From assembly GCF_019702945.1 (NCBI RefSeq), contig NZ_AP024749.1, forward strand, positions 124,001 to 188,000: DNA of 64,000 nucleotides, written 5' to 3'. This DNA comes from Flavobacterium okayamense (GTDB lineage: Bacteria; Bacteroidota; Bacteroidia; Flavobacteriales; Flavobacteriaceae). The first letter of the stretch is position 1. Each line of letters begins with the position of its first letter. The notes below the pieces were generated by a model. The model saw nothing but the letters and a program-made list of their open reading frames with translations. It was not told the origin of the DNA and did no database searches. A program made the position numbers and the translations under genes. Positions 8,348 through 17,023 of the stretch are shown here, one piece after another.

Positions 8348-10687
8348 TTATCGTTTCCAAAAAGGTTTTTTCTTAACCTCAACACCATAACCGTAGCCAT
8401 AACCATAACCGTAACCATATCCTTTTTTAACATCAGTATCGTTTAAAAGGATAGACATGTTAGGAAGTTTATTTTCAGTGTATAATTTTTGAGGAAGTTC
8501 TAACATTCTCTTATCTAAGTAATTTGCTCTCGCAACATATACAAATGCATCGGCATATTTAGCAACAATTAATGTATCGGTAACTAAACTGACTGGCGCT
8601 GTATCTACAATTATATAATCGTATTCACTTTTAACCTCGTCAAAAAGTTTTTCCATTTTACCATTCATTAATAACTCGGCTGGATTTGGCGGAATTACAC
8701 CTGATGGTAAGATATCTAAATTTGCAATTTCTTTAGACGCAACAATTAAATCTTTAATAGAACTAAGTGATTTATCTGCTAAGAAATTTGTTACTCCCTT
8801 TGAAGGAACCGTAACATATTCGTCTAATTTAGGGTTTCTTACATCTAAACCTATTAATAATACTTTTTTATCAGAATGCGCAATTATCGAAGCTACATTA
8901 ACAGAAATAAATGTTTTACCTTCTTTAGGATAAGTAGATGTTAAAAATATTGTTTTTGCTTTTTCACTCTGAGCATTATTCAGTAAGAATTCTAAATTAG
9001 TTCTTACGATTCGAAGCGCTTCAGCGGTTCCACTTCTATCAGAAGATTGAATAATAAGATTATTACCTTCCATTCTAGGAACTTCTCCCAAAAATGGAAT
9101 GGTTAATTTATTTTCAATATCACCTCTAGATTTAACTTTTGTATCGAATAAATTTATTACGTAAATAATTGCAAAAGGAATTAATAAACCTATTATAATG
9201 GCACCTAAATAAATTAAACGACGATTTGGAGCAACAGGAGATGTTGAAGCCAATGCCTCATCTATTACTTTAGCATTTGGTGCAGTAACCGCAAGGGATA
9301 TTGCCGTTTCTTCACGTTTTTGTAATAAGTATAAATACAAAGCTTCTTTTACATTCTGCTTTCTAAAAATATCTTTATACACTTTCTCTTGTGTAGGAAT
9401 TTGAGATATTTTTCCACTTAAAATAGCATTTTGTCGCTTTAAATCTCTTTGTTTAATTACTAAATTAGATTTTAGTTGCTTTAAACTAGATGCTACAGTT
9501 TCTCTTAAAGCTGCAATTTTGTTATCGATATTTTGTACTAAAACATTTTTCTCAGCTGCCGATTTTAGAAGCCGATTACGTTCTAAAACCAATCTGTTAT
9601 AATCATTAATTTGACTTGAAGCACCTTGTTCTGCAGGAATAATGTTTGAAGGGATTAATTCATTATCATTGGTTTGAATATAACTCAACATAGATTCTAC
9701 GACCTTTAGTTGAGTTTCATTTTCGATATCCATTTTTTCAAACTCACTAGCATTTTCAAGATAAAGACCAGCTTCAGAGACAATATCAGTTACTCTATTA
9801 TCTTTTTTAAAACGCTCTACATCTTCTTCAACATCTTTTAACTCTTCTGTAATTAATTCCAGACGCTTTTCAATAAACTCCGATGTATTTTCAGCAACAT
9901 ACTTTTTATCATTAACTGCATCTTCGTTATAGTTTGTTACTAATACATTTAAAAAATCTTCTGCTTTTTCCTTAACAGGATCTACTAATGAAAGTTCAAT
10001 TACACTCGAATACTTATTTAATGTTGTTACCATTAAACGAGATTTAAGTCCTTCAACTACATTTTTGATTGGTGTAATTTGTAAACCAATATTAAAAACT
10101 TTCTTGTCTTTGTAGAATTCAGTTTTTAGAAGTACAGCTTTTTGTCTTTCTAATTCAAAAGGATTATCGAAACTATATACACCTAATTTATTATCTGAAA
10201 CATCAAATATTGTAAATTCTTTTTCCGATTTACTTTCTATTCGGTAATAATGTCCTTTGTTTTTAAATTCTTCAGAAGCATCTGTAAAAACAAGTTTTAT
10301 GGGTGAATACTTGTATAATTCTTCCGATTTGACTCTACCTAAATTAAGGTAAACATAATTTAATTCAAGTTCCGAAACAGTTTCTTCAATAATACCTCTT
10401 GATTTTATTACTTCAATTTCATTATCTACATTACTTTTTACATTCGAAAGTAAACCTAAATCTGAAAAAGCTGCTAGTTCAGAAGCAATCCCTCCTTTTC
10501 TATCATCTTTTACTAATATTTTAGCAGTAGCTTTATATTGGGGAATTGAATATCGTAAATATAAATATGCAGTAGCGAGCGTTAGGATAACGCCTAACAA
10601 AAACCACTTCCAATTAGAAACATATTTAAATACTTCTTCCTTAAAATTGATGTTATTTTGTGTATTAAGAGGTGTTATATTTTGCAT
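8348..10687 (-). CDS. wzc: Polysaccharide co-polymerase / tyrosine autokinase (Wzc-like), copy 1
   Basis: 779 residues. Wzz domain with membrane helices near residues 28-47 and 490-512 encloses a long periplasmic coiled coil (about 265-460). The cytoplasmic BY-kinase domain carries Walker A STYPKEGKT (584-592), Walker A' LLIGLDVRNPK (610-620) and Walker B YIIVDTAPV (691-699). The C-terminal tail at 756-768 has six Tyr alternating with Gly, the likely autophosphorylation cluster. Controls polymer length and export with Wza. It starts one base after the stop of wza copy 1 and converges on the phosphatase gene. A second, divergent copy lies at 34.5 kb. Confidence 0.94.
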   Translation of the reverse strand: MQNITPLNTQNNINFKEEVFKYVSNWKWFLLGVILTLATAYLYLRYSIPQYKATAKILVKDDRKGGIASELAAFSDLGLLSNVKSNVDNEIEVIKSRGIIEETVSELELNYVYLNLGRVKSEELYKYSPIKLVFTDASEEFKNKGHYYRIESKSEKEFTIFDVSDNKLGVYSFDNPFELERQKAVLLKTEFYKDKKVFNIGLQITPIKNVVEGLKSRLMVTTLNKYSSVIELSLVDPVKEKAEDFLNVLVTNYNEDAVNDKKYVAENTSEFIEKRLELITEELKDVEEDVERFKKDNRVTDIVSEAGLYLENASEFEKMDIENETQLKVVESMLSYIQTNDNELIPSNIIPAEQGASSQINDYNRLVLERNRLLKSAAEKNVLVQNIDNKIAALRETVASSLKQLKSNLVIKQRDLKRQNAILSGKISQIPTQEKVYKDIFRKQNVKEALYLYLLQKREETAISLAVTAPNAKVIDEALASTSPVAPNRRLIYLGAIIIGLLIPFAIIYVINLFDTKVKSRGDIENKLTIPFLGEVPRMEGNNLIIQSSDRSGTAEALRIVRTNLEFLLNNAQSEKAKTIFLTSTYPKEGKTFISVNVASIIAHSDKKVLLIGLDVRNPKLDEYVTVPSKGVTNFLADKSLSSIKDLIVASKEIANLDILPSGVIPPNPAELLMNGKMEKLFDEVKSEYDYIIVDTAPVSLVTDTLIVAKYADAFVYVARANYLDKRMLELPQKLYTENKLPNMSILLNDTDVKKGYGYGYGYGYGYGVEVKKKPFWKR
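8385..8420 (-). repeat. Six-unit hexamer repeat encoding the Tyr-Gly tail of Wzc copy 1
   Basis: Six tandem 6-base units (minus strand consensus GGTTAY with small variations) encode six Gly-Tyr pairs. Units are in frame, so gain or loss changes the number of phosphorylatable tyrosines without a frameshift. The units are less uniform here than in copy 2. Confidence 0.85.
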
Positions 10688-10688
10688 T

Positions 10689-11453
10689 CTATCTAGTTGT
10701 TAAAGCAATTATTGTTACTACTAACGATAAAGCTGAAATTCCCACTGCAATATTTGGTCCAACAGCAGAAGAATTTATTCTTGTCTTATTTGGCTCAACA
10801 TAAACAACATCGTTTTGAGCTAAATAATAATATGGTGAATTTACAATATCCGATTTTGTTAGGTCTAATCGATGTGTACTTTTTACTCCGTTTTCATCAC
10901 GTATCAGTAATACATTTTTACGTTTCCCATAAATAGTTAAGTCTCCTGCTTTACCAAGTGCTTCTAAAATTGTAATTCTTTCACTAGAAATTTCAAAAGT
11001 CCCTGGGCGATTTACTTCTCCTAAAACAGTAACTTCAAAATTTAGAATTCGCATGTTTATAACCGCATCTTTAACATGATCCTTTAACAAGCTCTTCAAA
11101 TACTCTATTGCTTCTTGTTTATTAAGACCACCAATCTTTACTTTACCAAGTATTGGAAATTCAATATATCCTTCGATATCTACAATATAAGTTTGTGTTC
11201 TTTGTGTTTGAATTGCTTCTTCAGAGTTAGATTGCAATACAACACTTTTTAAGTTATAAGGTTCAGCAACCTCAGGATTTTCAGATGACACGACAATCAT
11301 CAAAACATCATCAGGCTTAATCACTGTGTTATAATTCGTTTTACTTTCTGTACTTATATTATTTTGCAAATACAACATTTTATCACTAGAAGCGCATGAA
11401 AAAACAACGAGAGAAAGCGCTAAAAGTAAAAATTTGTAGAATATTTTTTTCAT
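10689..11453 (-). CDS. wza: Outer-membrane polysaccharide export lipoprotein (Wza-like), copy 1
   Basis: 254 residues. Lipoprotein signal peptide: KK, a hydrophobic core, then the lipobox VVFSC with Cys20. Mature part: Poly_export domain (about 42-130, including the DDVLMIVVSSENP region), then a SLBB domain around VTVLGEVNRPGTFEI. A C-terminal hydrophobic segment (about 233-252) probably spans the outer membrane, as in OPX proteins. Forms the export channel for the glycan with the Wzc encoded next to it. A full promoter lies between it and the dehydratase gene upstream, so the wza-wzc pair is a separate transcription unit. Confidence 0.93.
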   Translation of the reverse strand: MKKIFYKFLLLALSLVVFSCASSDKMLYLQNNISTESKTNYNTVIKPDDVLMIVVSSENPEVAEPYNLKSVVLQSNSEEAIQTQRTQTYIVDIEGYIEFPILGKVKIGGLNKQEAIEYLKSLLKDHVKDAVINMRILNFEVTVLGEVNRPGTFEISSERITILEALGKAGDLTIYGKRKNVLLIRDENGVKSTHRLDLTKSDIVNSPYYYLAQNDVVYVEPNKTRINSSAVGPNIAVGISALSLVVTIIALTTR

Positions 11454-11474
11454 AGTTTTAAGTCAATAGTAATG

Positions 11475-11507
11475 CAAATATAGTTTTCTTAATTAAATTT
11501 CAGCAAA
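11475..11507 (-). promoter_or_regulatory. Promoter of wza-wzc copy 1
   Basis: Minus-strand -33 TTTG (11507-11504) and -7 TATATTTG (11482-11475) with a 21-base spacer, a strong match to the Bacteroidetes consensus. It fills the short gap after the pglF-like gene, so wza-wzc copy 1 can be transcribed independently of the long upstream operon. Confidence 0.75.
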
Positions 11508-11512
11508 AAACA

Positions 11513-13477
11513 CTAGTCAAGTGCTTCAAAAACAGAATTTTTACTTTTAAATTCAGGCACTATGTTTTTCATAATTGAAACTACCTTTTCAGTATTTAAA
11601 TTTTCTGCTTGAAACTGCAATATTTTTAATTGCTCTTCTAATGTCTTAAAATTGCCATTGAAAGTTTCAACTGCAATCATTATTTTTTCGTGGTGTGTTG
11701 TAAGCGTTTTTGCACTATCATTTAACAACTCTTCATATAGTTTTTCACCGGGACGTAGTCCTACAACTTTAATTGCTATTTCTTCATCAGGTGTGAATCC
11801 GGCAAGGCGAATCATTTTTTTGGCTAAATCAATTATTTTGACGGGTTGTCCCATATCAAATATAAAAATTTCACCACCAGAGCCCATAGCTCCAGCCTCT
11901 AAAACTAACTGACAAGCTTCGGGAATTGTCATGAAATAACGAATAATGTCTGGATGTGTAATCGTAACCGGGCCACCTTCTTCAATTTGCTTGGTAAATA
12001 ATGGCACAACAGAACCATTTGAACCTAAAACATTTCCAAAACGGGTAGTAATAAATTTTGTTGAATTTTGTTTGTTTTTATTCAATTCAAAAAAAAGGGA
12101 TTGCACATAAATTTCGGCTATACGCTTACTCGCCCCCATTATATTACTTGGATTTACGGCTTTATCCGTTGAAACCATAACAAATCTATCAACTCCATAA
12201 GTATTTGATAAATCAGCTAGATTTTTTGTACCTAATACATTTGTAACAACTGCTTGATATGGACTTTCTTCCATTAATGGCACATGCTTATAAGCAGCAG
12301 CATGATACACCACGTTGGGGCAATAATTAGAAAAAATATGATTTAAAATCTTCTTGTCTTTAATATCGGCAACAAGAGGAATAACTTCAACATTTTGCTT
12401 AATTTTTTCAAGTTCAACACTTAAATGATACAAAGGTGTTTCTGCCTGATCTAAAAGAATTACTCTTTGAGGTTTAAAATTTAGAATTTGATATACTATT
12501 TCAGAACCAATTGAACCAGCTGCGCCTGTAATTAGAATAACTTTATCTTTAATTTGCTCTGCAATTTTAGTATTATCTAATTCGATTGGATTCCTTTCCA
12601 ATAAATCTTTAATCTCAAATTTTTTAATACTCTTTGAAATTTCTTTTTGATCGTTCCAATCGGTTACTGTTGGCAACTTCAAAATTTTATAATTATGTTC
12701 TAAACAATCTTCTACAATTTTTAATTTTGAATCATTTGACAGACTCTCATTTGATAAAATTAAAGCATCAGCCTTAAGCTTTCTTAATATTACAGAAACA
12801 TTTTTCTTTTTATGTATAATAGGAACACCCAAAACTTCTTTACTTAGTTTAGATTTCTTCTTGTCTATAAAACCAACAAGCTGATACCTTTTAGGTGACT
12901 CAATATTAAGAGCATTTGCAAGCGCAACAGCATTTGAACTTGCTCCATAAATTACAACTTTAGTTAAGTTTTCTTTTTTATTTGCTAATAAATAATTCTC
13001 AAATAAAAATTTTACAGCAATTCTAAAAGCAAGTAATAAAATGAATGAAATAACAAAATGAATCGCTAGTGCAGGCATCAAATAAATTTTATTACCTGTA
13101 GAAAAATAATGTAGGTAATTTAGCGATACTAAAATTAGAAAGGCTGAAAAGGTAGAAAGCAACAATCTAAAAGCGTCAATAAAAGTAGAGTAACGAATAA
13201 TTCCTGCATAAGTTCTAAAAGCTAAAAAGCATAATACATTAGCTAAAATTATAATCCCATAGCGAGTAGACAAAGAGTAGGTATCGTAAAATCTTAAGGT
13301 AAGATTTGCTACAATTAAATATGTTAAAAAACTAGCAAGAATTAATATCGTAACATCAATACAAATAATTATCCATCTTGGTAAATATCCAATATTTGTA
13401 AATCGGTTTTCGAAAAAACTCTCGGCTAATTCTTTGAAATACTCTTTTTTCAAAAAACTTTTGTTTTTTTTAGACAC
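11513..13477 (-). CDS. pglF: Membrane UDP-HexNAc 4,6-dehydratase (CapD/PglF/WbpM-like)
   Basis: 654 residues. Four N-terminal membrane helices (about 38-165), then a NAD-binding region (GASSNAVALANAL) and the catalytic SDR domain from about residue 310: ITGAAGSIGSEI, MVSTDKAVNPSNIMGASKR (Met replacing the usual active-site Tyr, as in this large-enzyme subfamily) and TTRFGNVLGSNGSV. Family members convert UDP-GlcNAc to UDP-2-acetamido-2,6-dideoxy-4-keto-hexose, the first step to bacillosamine. The next two genes upstream encode the matching transaminase and the acetyltransferase/transferase fusion. Start is GTG at 13477; no ATG lies nearby. Confidence 0.92.
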   Translation of the reverse strand: MSKKNKSFLKKEYFKELAESFFENRFTNIGYLPRWIIICIDVTILILASFLTYLIVANLTLRFYDTYSLSTRYGIIILANVLCFLAFRTYAGIIRYSTFIDAFRLLLSTFSAFLILVSLNYLHYFSTGNKIYLMPALAIHFVISFILLLAFRIAVKFLFENYLLANKKENLTKVVIYGASSNAVALANALNIESPKRYQLVGFIDKKKSKLSKEVLGVPIIHKKKNVSVILRKLKADALILSNESLSNDSKLKIVEDCLEHNYKILKLPTVTDWNDQKEISKSIKKFEIKDLLERNPIELDNTKIAEQIKDKVILITGAAGSIGSEIVYQILNFKPQRVILLDQAETPLYHLSVELEKIKQNVEVIPLVADIKDKKILNHIFSNYCPNVVYHAAAYKHVPLMEESPYQAVVTNVLGTKNLADLSNTYGVDRFVMVSTDKAVNPSNIMGASKRIAEIYVQSLFFELNKNKQNSTKFITTRFGNVLGSNGSVVPLFTKQIEEGGPVTITHPDIIRYFMTIPEACQLVLEAGAMGSGGEIFIFDMGQPVKIIDLAKKMIRLAGFTPDEEIAIKVVGLRPGEKLYEELLNDSAKTLTTHHEKIMIAVETFNGNFKTLEEQLKILQFQAENLNTEKVVSIMKNIVPEFKSKNSVFEALD

Positions 13478-13507
13478 TTGTTAAGTCTTTAATTGAATTT
13501 GGGACAA

Positions 13508-13515
13508 CAAATGTA
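13508..13515 (-). promoter_or_regulatory. -7 box upstream of the pglF-like gene
   Basis: TACATTTG on the minus strand, 30 bases before the GTG start, in the 82-base gap after the aminotransferase gene. No -33 TTG at the right distance. It may be a weak internal promoter; no terminator is visible before it, so read-through from the upstream operon is likely. Confidence 0.4.
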
Positions 13516-13559
13516 TTAAAAGTATTTTGATAAAATGTTACATTATTGAAACTTAAGAA

Positions 13560-14690
13560 TTAAATTTCAAAAAAATCTAACATTATATTTTTTATCCTAT
13601 CCTTCTCATTTTCAGACAAATTAGAACCCGAAGGTAAACACAAACCTGTTTTAAACAAACTTTCTGCCACATTTCCTCCGTAATAAGGGCAAGCTTCAAA
13701 GACTGGTTGTAAATGCATTGGTTTCCACAATGGCCTAGATTCTATATTCTCTTTTTCAAGGGCTAACCGTAGTTTTTCTCTGGTTTCATAATCTTTTAGA
13801 ACAATTGTAGACAACCAATAATTTGAAAAATATTCCGAGTAAGGTTCTTTAAAAACTTGAACTTCATCAGTATTTTCGAATAAATCATTATAAAACTGAT
13901 TCATATCTCTTCGCTTAGAAACATGAACATCTAAAACTTCCATTTGTCCTCTTCCTATACCAGCACAAATATTACTCATTCTGTAATTATAACCAATTTC
14001 AGAATGTTGATAATGAGGAGCATCATCTCTTGCTTGAGTTGCTAAAAAAACCGCTTTTTCCTTATCAATTTTTGAATTGGTAACAAGAGCACCTCCTCCA
14101 GAGGTAGTTATAATTTTATTACCGTTAAATGATAAAATTGCAAAAGTTCCAAAGGTACCGCAAAAACTTCCATCATATTTACTTCCTAAGGCTTCAGCAG
14201 CGTCTTCAATTATAGGAATTTGATATCTTTCTCCTATTTCTAAAATTTCTTTAACTTTAAAAGGCATTCCATATAAATGAACAGCAATTATTGCTTTTGG
14301 CTTTTGCCCATTTTCAATTCTATCCTTAATTGCACTTTCAAGGGCAATAGGACAAATATTCCAAGTTTCAATTTCACTATCTACAAATATTGGATTCGCT
14401 CCCAAATAAACAATTGGATTCGCTGAAGCAGAAAAAGTAAAACTTTGACAAATAACCTCATCACCCATTTTAACTCCTAAAAGGATTAAAGCTAAATGTA
14501 TCGCTGCTGTACCAGAACTTAGTGCTGCAACTTGAACTTTATTTCCTAAATATTGCTCTAAATCATTTTCAAAACCATTTACATTAGGTCCTAAAGGTGC
14601 AACCCAATTCGCATTAAAGGCTTCATTAATATATCTTTGTTCATTACCTCCCATGTGCGGAGAAGAAAGCCATATTTTATCTTTAGTCAT
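13560..14690 (-). CDS. pglE: UDP-4-amino-sugar aminotransferase (PglE-like, DegT family)
   Basis: 376 residues. The start LSSPHMGGNEQRYI with WVAPLGPNVN, the motif IEDAAEALGSKY and the PLP-Lys region SFNGNKIITTSGGG closely match Campylobacter PglE and Neisseria PglC, which make UDP-4-amino-4,6-dideoxy-GlcNAc from the keto sugar using glutamate. RPLWKPMH and CLPSGSNL near the C-terminus are also as in PglE. It overlaps the PglB-like fusion gene by 8 bases and is followed by the pglF-like dehydratase, completing a bacillosamine cassette. Cytosolic PLP enzyme. Confidence 0.92.
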   Translation of the reverse strand: MTKDKIWLSSPHMGGNEQRYINEAFNANWVAPLGPNVNGFENDLEQYLGNKVQVAALSSGTAAIHLALILLGVKMGDEVICQSFTFSASANPIVYLGANPIFVDSEIETWNICPIALESAIKDRIENGQKPKAIIAVHLYGMPFKVKEILEIGERYQIPIIEDAAEALGSKYDGSFCGTFGTFAILSFNGNKIITTSGGGALVTNSKIDKEKAVFLATQARDDAPHYQHSEIGYNYRMSNICAGIGRGQMEVLDVHVSKRRDMNQFYNDLFENTDEVQVFKEPYSEYFSNYWLSTIVLKDYETREKLRLALEKENIESRPLWKPMHLQPVFEACPYYGGNVAESLFKTGLCLPSGSNLSENEKDRIKNIMLDFFEI

Positions 14691-15897
14691 TTTCTTGATA
14701 TTTTATAATTTTCCCCGGAATCCCTACCACAACAGCATTATCAGGAATATTTTCGACAACAACAGATCCTGCACCAATCATCACATTTTTTCCAATTTTT
14801 AAGTTTGGCAAAACAGAAGCTCCCATTCCAATTTGTGTTCTTTCACCAACTTGAACCGAACCTCCTAAAGTGGCATTAGGTGAAACATGAACATAATCTT
14901 CTAAAATACAATCGTGTTCAACAATTGCACCTGTATTAATTATACAATGATGTCCAATTGTAGTGTCAGGATTTATTACAGCTGCAGCCATAACTTGTGT
15001 TCCGTGTCCAATTTTTGCAAATTTAGAAATAACGGCATTTGGATGAATTGTCATAACAAAATTGGTTTGTAATTGTTGAACTATCTTTTTTCTTATTGTA
15101 TTATCGCCAATAGCAATAATACAATTCTTATTTTTAAAAAAATCAATATTAGGTGTAGATAACAAATTAACTCCAAAAACATTTTCAGCTTTAGGATTGT
15201 CATCATAAATAGCATTTACATTATACTTTCCTTCTTCAAAAAAAATATCTAATACTACTTTACAATGTCCACCTCCGCCATAAATCACTACATTTGTATT
15301 TCCACTAAAAGGTTCAATAGTAGCTGAATCTACAGCGTTTATACCTTCTTTAATTAAAATCTTTTTTACTGTTTTAAAAAGAATTTTTACATCTAACAAA
15401 AATGAAATGTTCTCTACATAAAATATATCTAAATCAAATTTAGTTTCCCAATCAATAGCATTTCTTCCGTTTATTTGGGCCCACCCAGTTATTCCAGGTT
15501 TTACTTCGTGACGACGATTTTGATATGGAGAATACAAATTCATGTATTGAGTTAGCAAAGGTCGTGGACCAATCAAACTCATATCTCCTTTTATAACATT
15601 TAGTAATTGCGGAATTTCATCCAATGAAGTCTTTCTAACAAATTTTCCAATAGTAGTTAATCGTTCTGCATCGGATAATAAATTTCCATTTTTATCTTTC
15701 TTATCGTTCATCGTTTTGAACTTAACAATATTAAAAATTTTGCCTTTATATCCTGGACGTTCTTGTGTGAAAAATGGTTTACCATAATTAGCGAATGCTA
15801 GAAACAGTGTAATAATAATAAATAAAGGTAATAGAATTATAAAGCCAATTAAAGCTAATATCACATCTAATATAGATTTGAAAAACTTCCTATACAT
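14683..15897 (-). CDS. Bifunctional phosphoglycosyl transferase / sugar N-acetyltransferase (Neisseria PglB-like fusion)
   Basis: 404 residues, two domains. Residues 1-200: monotopic phosphoglycosyl transferase with a re-entrant hydrophobic helix at the start, FFTQERPG, FKTMN, the catalytic Asp-Glu in SLDEIPQLLNV and GPRPLL. Residues 207-404: PglD-like acetyltransferase (NVVIYGGGGHCKVVLDIF, catalytic His in GAIVEHDCILEDYVHVSP, hexapeptide repeats). The same order and length occur in Neisseria PglB, which acetylates the UDP-4-amino sugar and then moves phospho-diNAcBac to undecaprenyl phosphate. Probably starts repeat-unit assembly. It overlaps both neighbours by 8 bases. Confidence 0.92.
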   Translation of the reverse strand: MYRKFFKSILDVILALIGFIILLPLFIIITLFLAFANYGKPFFTQERPGYKGKIFNIVKFKTMNDKKDKNGNLLSDAERLTTIGKFVRKTSLDEIPQLLNVIKGDMSLIGPRPLLTQYMNLYSPYQNRRHEVKPGITGWAQINGRNAIDWETKFDLDIFYVENISFLLDVKILFKTVKKILIKEGINAVDSATIEPFSGNTNVVIYGGGGHCKVVLDIFFEEGKYNVNAIYDDNPKAENVFGVNLLSTPNIDFFKNKNCIIAIGDNTIRKKIVQQLQTNFVMTIHPNAVISKFAKIGHGTQVMAAAVINPDTTIGHHCIINTGAIVEHDCILEDYVHVSPNATLGGSVQVGERTQIGMGASVLPNLKIGKNVMIGAGSVVVENIPDNAVVVGIPGKIIKYQEND

Positions 15898-17023
15898 TAC
15901 TTATTATGACTTTATAAAATTTAACCCATTCATTTGAAATTTGCTCAGCTGAAAAGTTTTTTAAGACATATTGTCTACCCTTTTTTCCTAGATTTTTTCT
16001 CATTTCTTCATTTTCAACTAACATCTTCATTTGAGTATAAAGTTGGTTTACGTTTTTTACTTCGTGTCGAAGCCCTGTTTCCCCTTCAACAATTGTCTCT
16101 GCCAATCCGTAAGTATTACTACAAATAACAGGTAATTCGAGCAATGAAGCTTCAATTACGCTTGTACCGAAACCTTCTCTATAGCTAGGTAAACAAAAAA
16201 CATCTGCTGCTTGTAATACTTCTTCTGGTTTCGCTGTTGGTCCAAAAAAAACAATATTCTCTCTCTGGATTCCTTTTATTTTTTCTAACATATTTTCTTC
16301 ATCATAACCTATAAGCAACAATTTTACATTAGAACAATCTTTATTTAATTTATAAAAGGCATTAGCTAAATCTAATATACCTTTATCGGTATTCAATCTT
16401 CCTAAAAAAGCGAAAATAATATCTTCATTCAAAAAGTTAAAATCTTGCCTATATTTTTCTCTTATTTCATTAGAGGGAAAAAACCGATCTGTGTCTACTC
16501 CGCTAATAGACCCTTTACCTAATACCTTAGATTTTTTTAAAGTAATTATATTCTCATTGATTAAAAATTGTCTTTGTGATTCACCGTCAACTAAAATATG
16601 AGTATTAAAAAAAACTATTATTTTATCTAATAATTTTAAAAAAAACCTTTTAAACCCTTTTGAAGTATACCAAACTTGACCTGTAAATATATGTATTCGT
16701 ATTGGAATTCTTGACATCCAAGATGCAACAGCGCTTATTAATCCTGCTTTAGGTGTTACCGAATGTGTAGCATCAAATTTATTCTTTCTTAAAAAACCAT
16801 ATAATAAAAATAATGCTTTTAAATCTTTTATTACATTTATATTCCTTTGGATTGCAATATGCTTAACATTTGAAACAAAAGGCATTGCGGTTTCGTGTTC
16901 GTTTTCAAAATTTGCAATTACCGTAATCTCAAATTCTTTTGACAAATGTTCAAAATGCTTAACCAAAAACGCTTTTGCGGTAATTGGGGCAGAAATTATA
17001 AAAGCAATTTTTTTTCTATCCAC
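15890..17023 (-). CDS. GT4 family glycosyltransferase (PglA-like)
   Basis: 377 residues of GT-B fold. The N-terminal acceptor domain starts FIISAPITAKAFLVKHF, and the donor domain has FLGRLNTDKGILDL and the EX7E motif region SYREGFGTSVIEASLLELP. The overall pattern, including ATHSVTPKAGLI, resembles PglA/WbpL-partner type GT4 enzymes that add the second sugar onto lipid-linked bacillosamine. Position right before the PglB-like gene supports such a role. The start is GTG at 17023, overlapping the previous gene by 8 bases. The sugar added is not known. Confidence 0.87.
   Translation of the reverse strand: MDRKKIAFIISAPITAKAFLVKHFEHLSKEFEITVIANFENEHETAMPFVSNVKHIAIQRNINVIKDLKALFLLYGFLRKNKFDATHSVTPKAGLISAVASWMSRIPIRIHIFTGQVWYTSKGFKRFFLKLLDKIIVFFNTHILVDGESQRQFLINENIITLKKSKVLGKGSISGVDTDRFFPSNEIREKYRQDFNFLNEDIIFAFLGRLNTDKGILDLANAFYKLNKDCSNVKLLLIGYDEENMLEKIKGIQRENIVFFGPTAKPEEVLQAADVFCLPSYREGFGTSVIEASLLELPVICSNTYGLAETIVEGETGLRHEVKNVNQLYTQMKMLVENEEMRKNLGKKGRQYVLKNFSAEQISNEWVKFYKVIISNV

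Noticed and set aside
8341..8353. Palindrome CGATAGTTTATCG between the phosphatase and wzc genes as a terminator
   Set aside because: Only five base pairs, A/T-rich and without a proper U tail on either strand; it also overlaps the wzc stop region.
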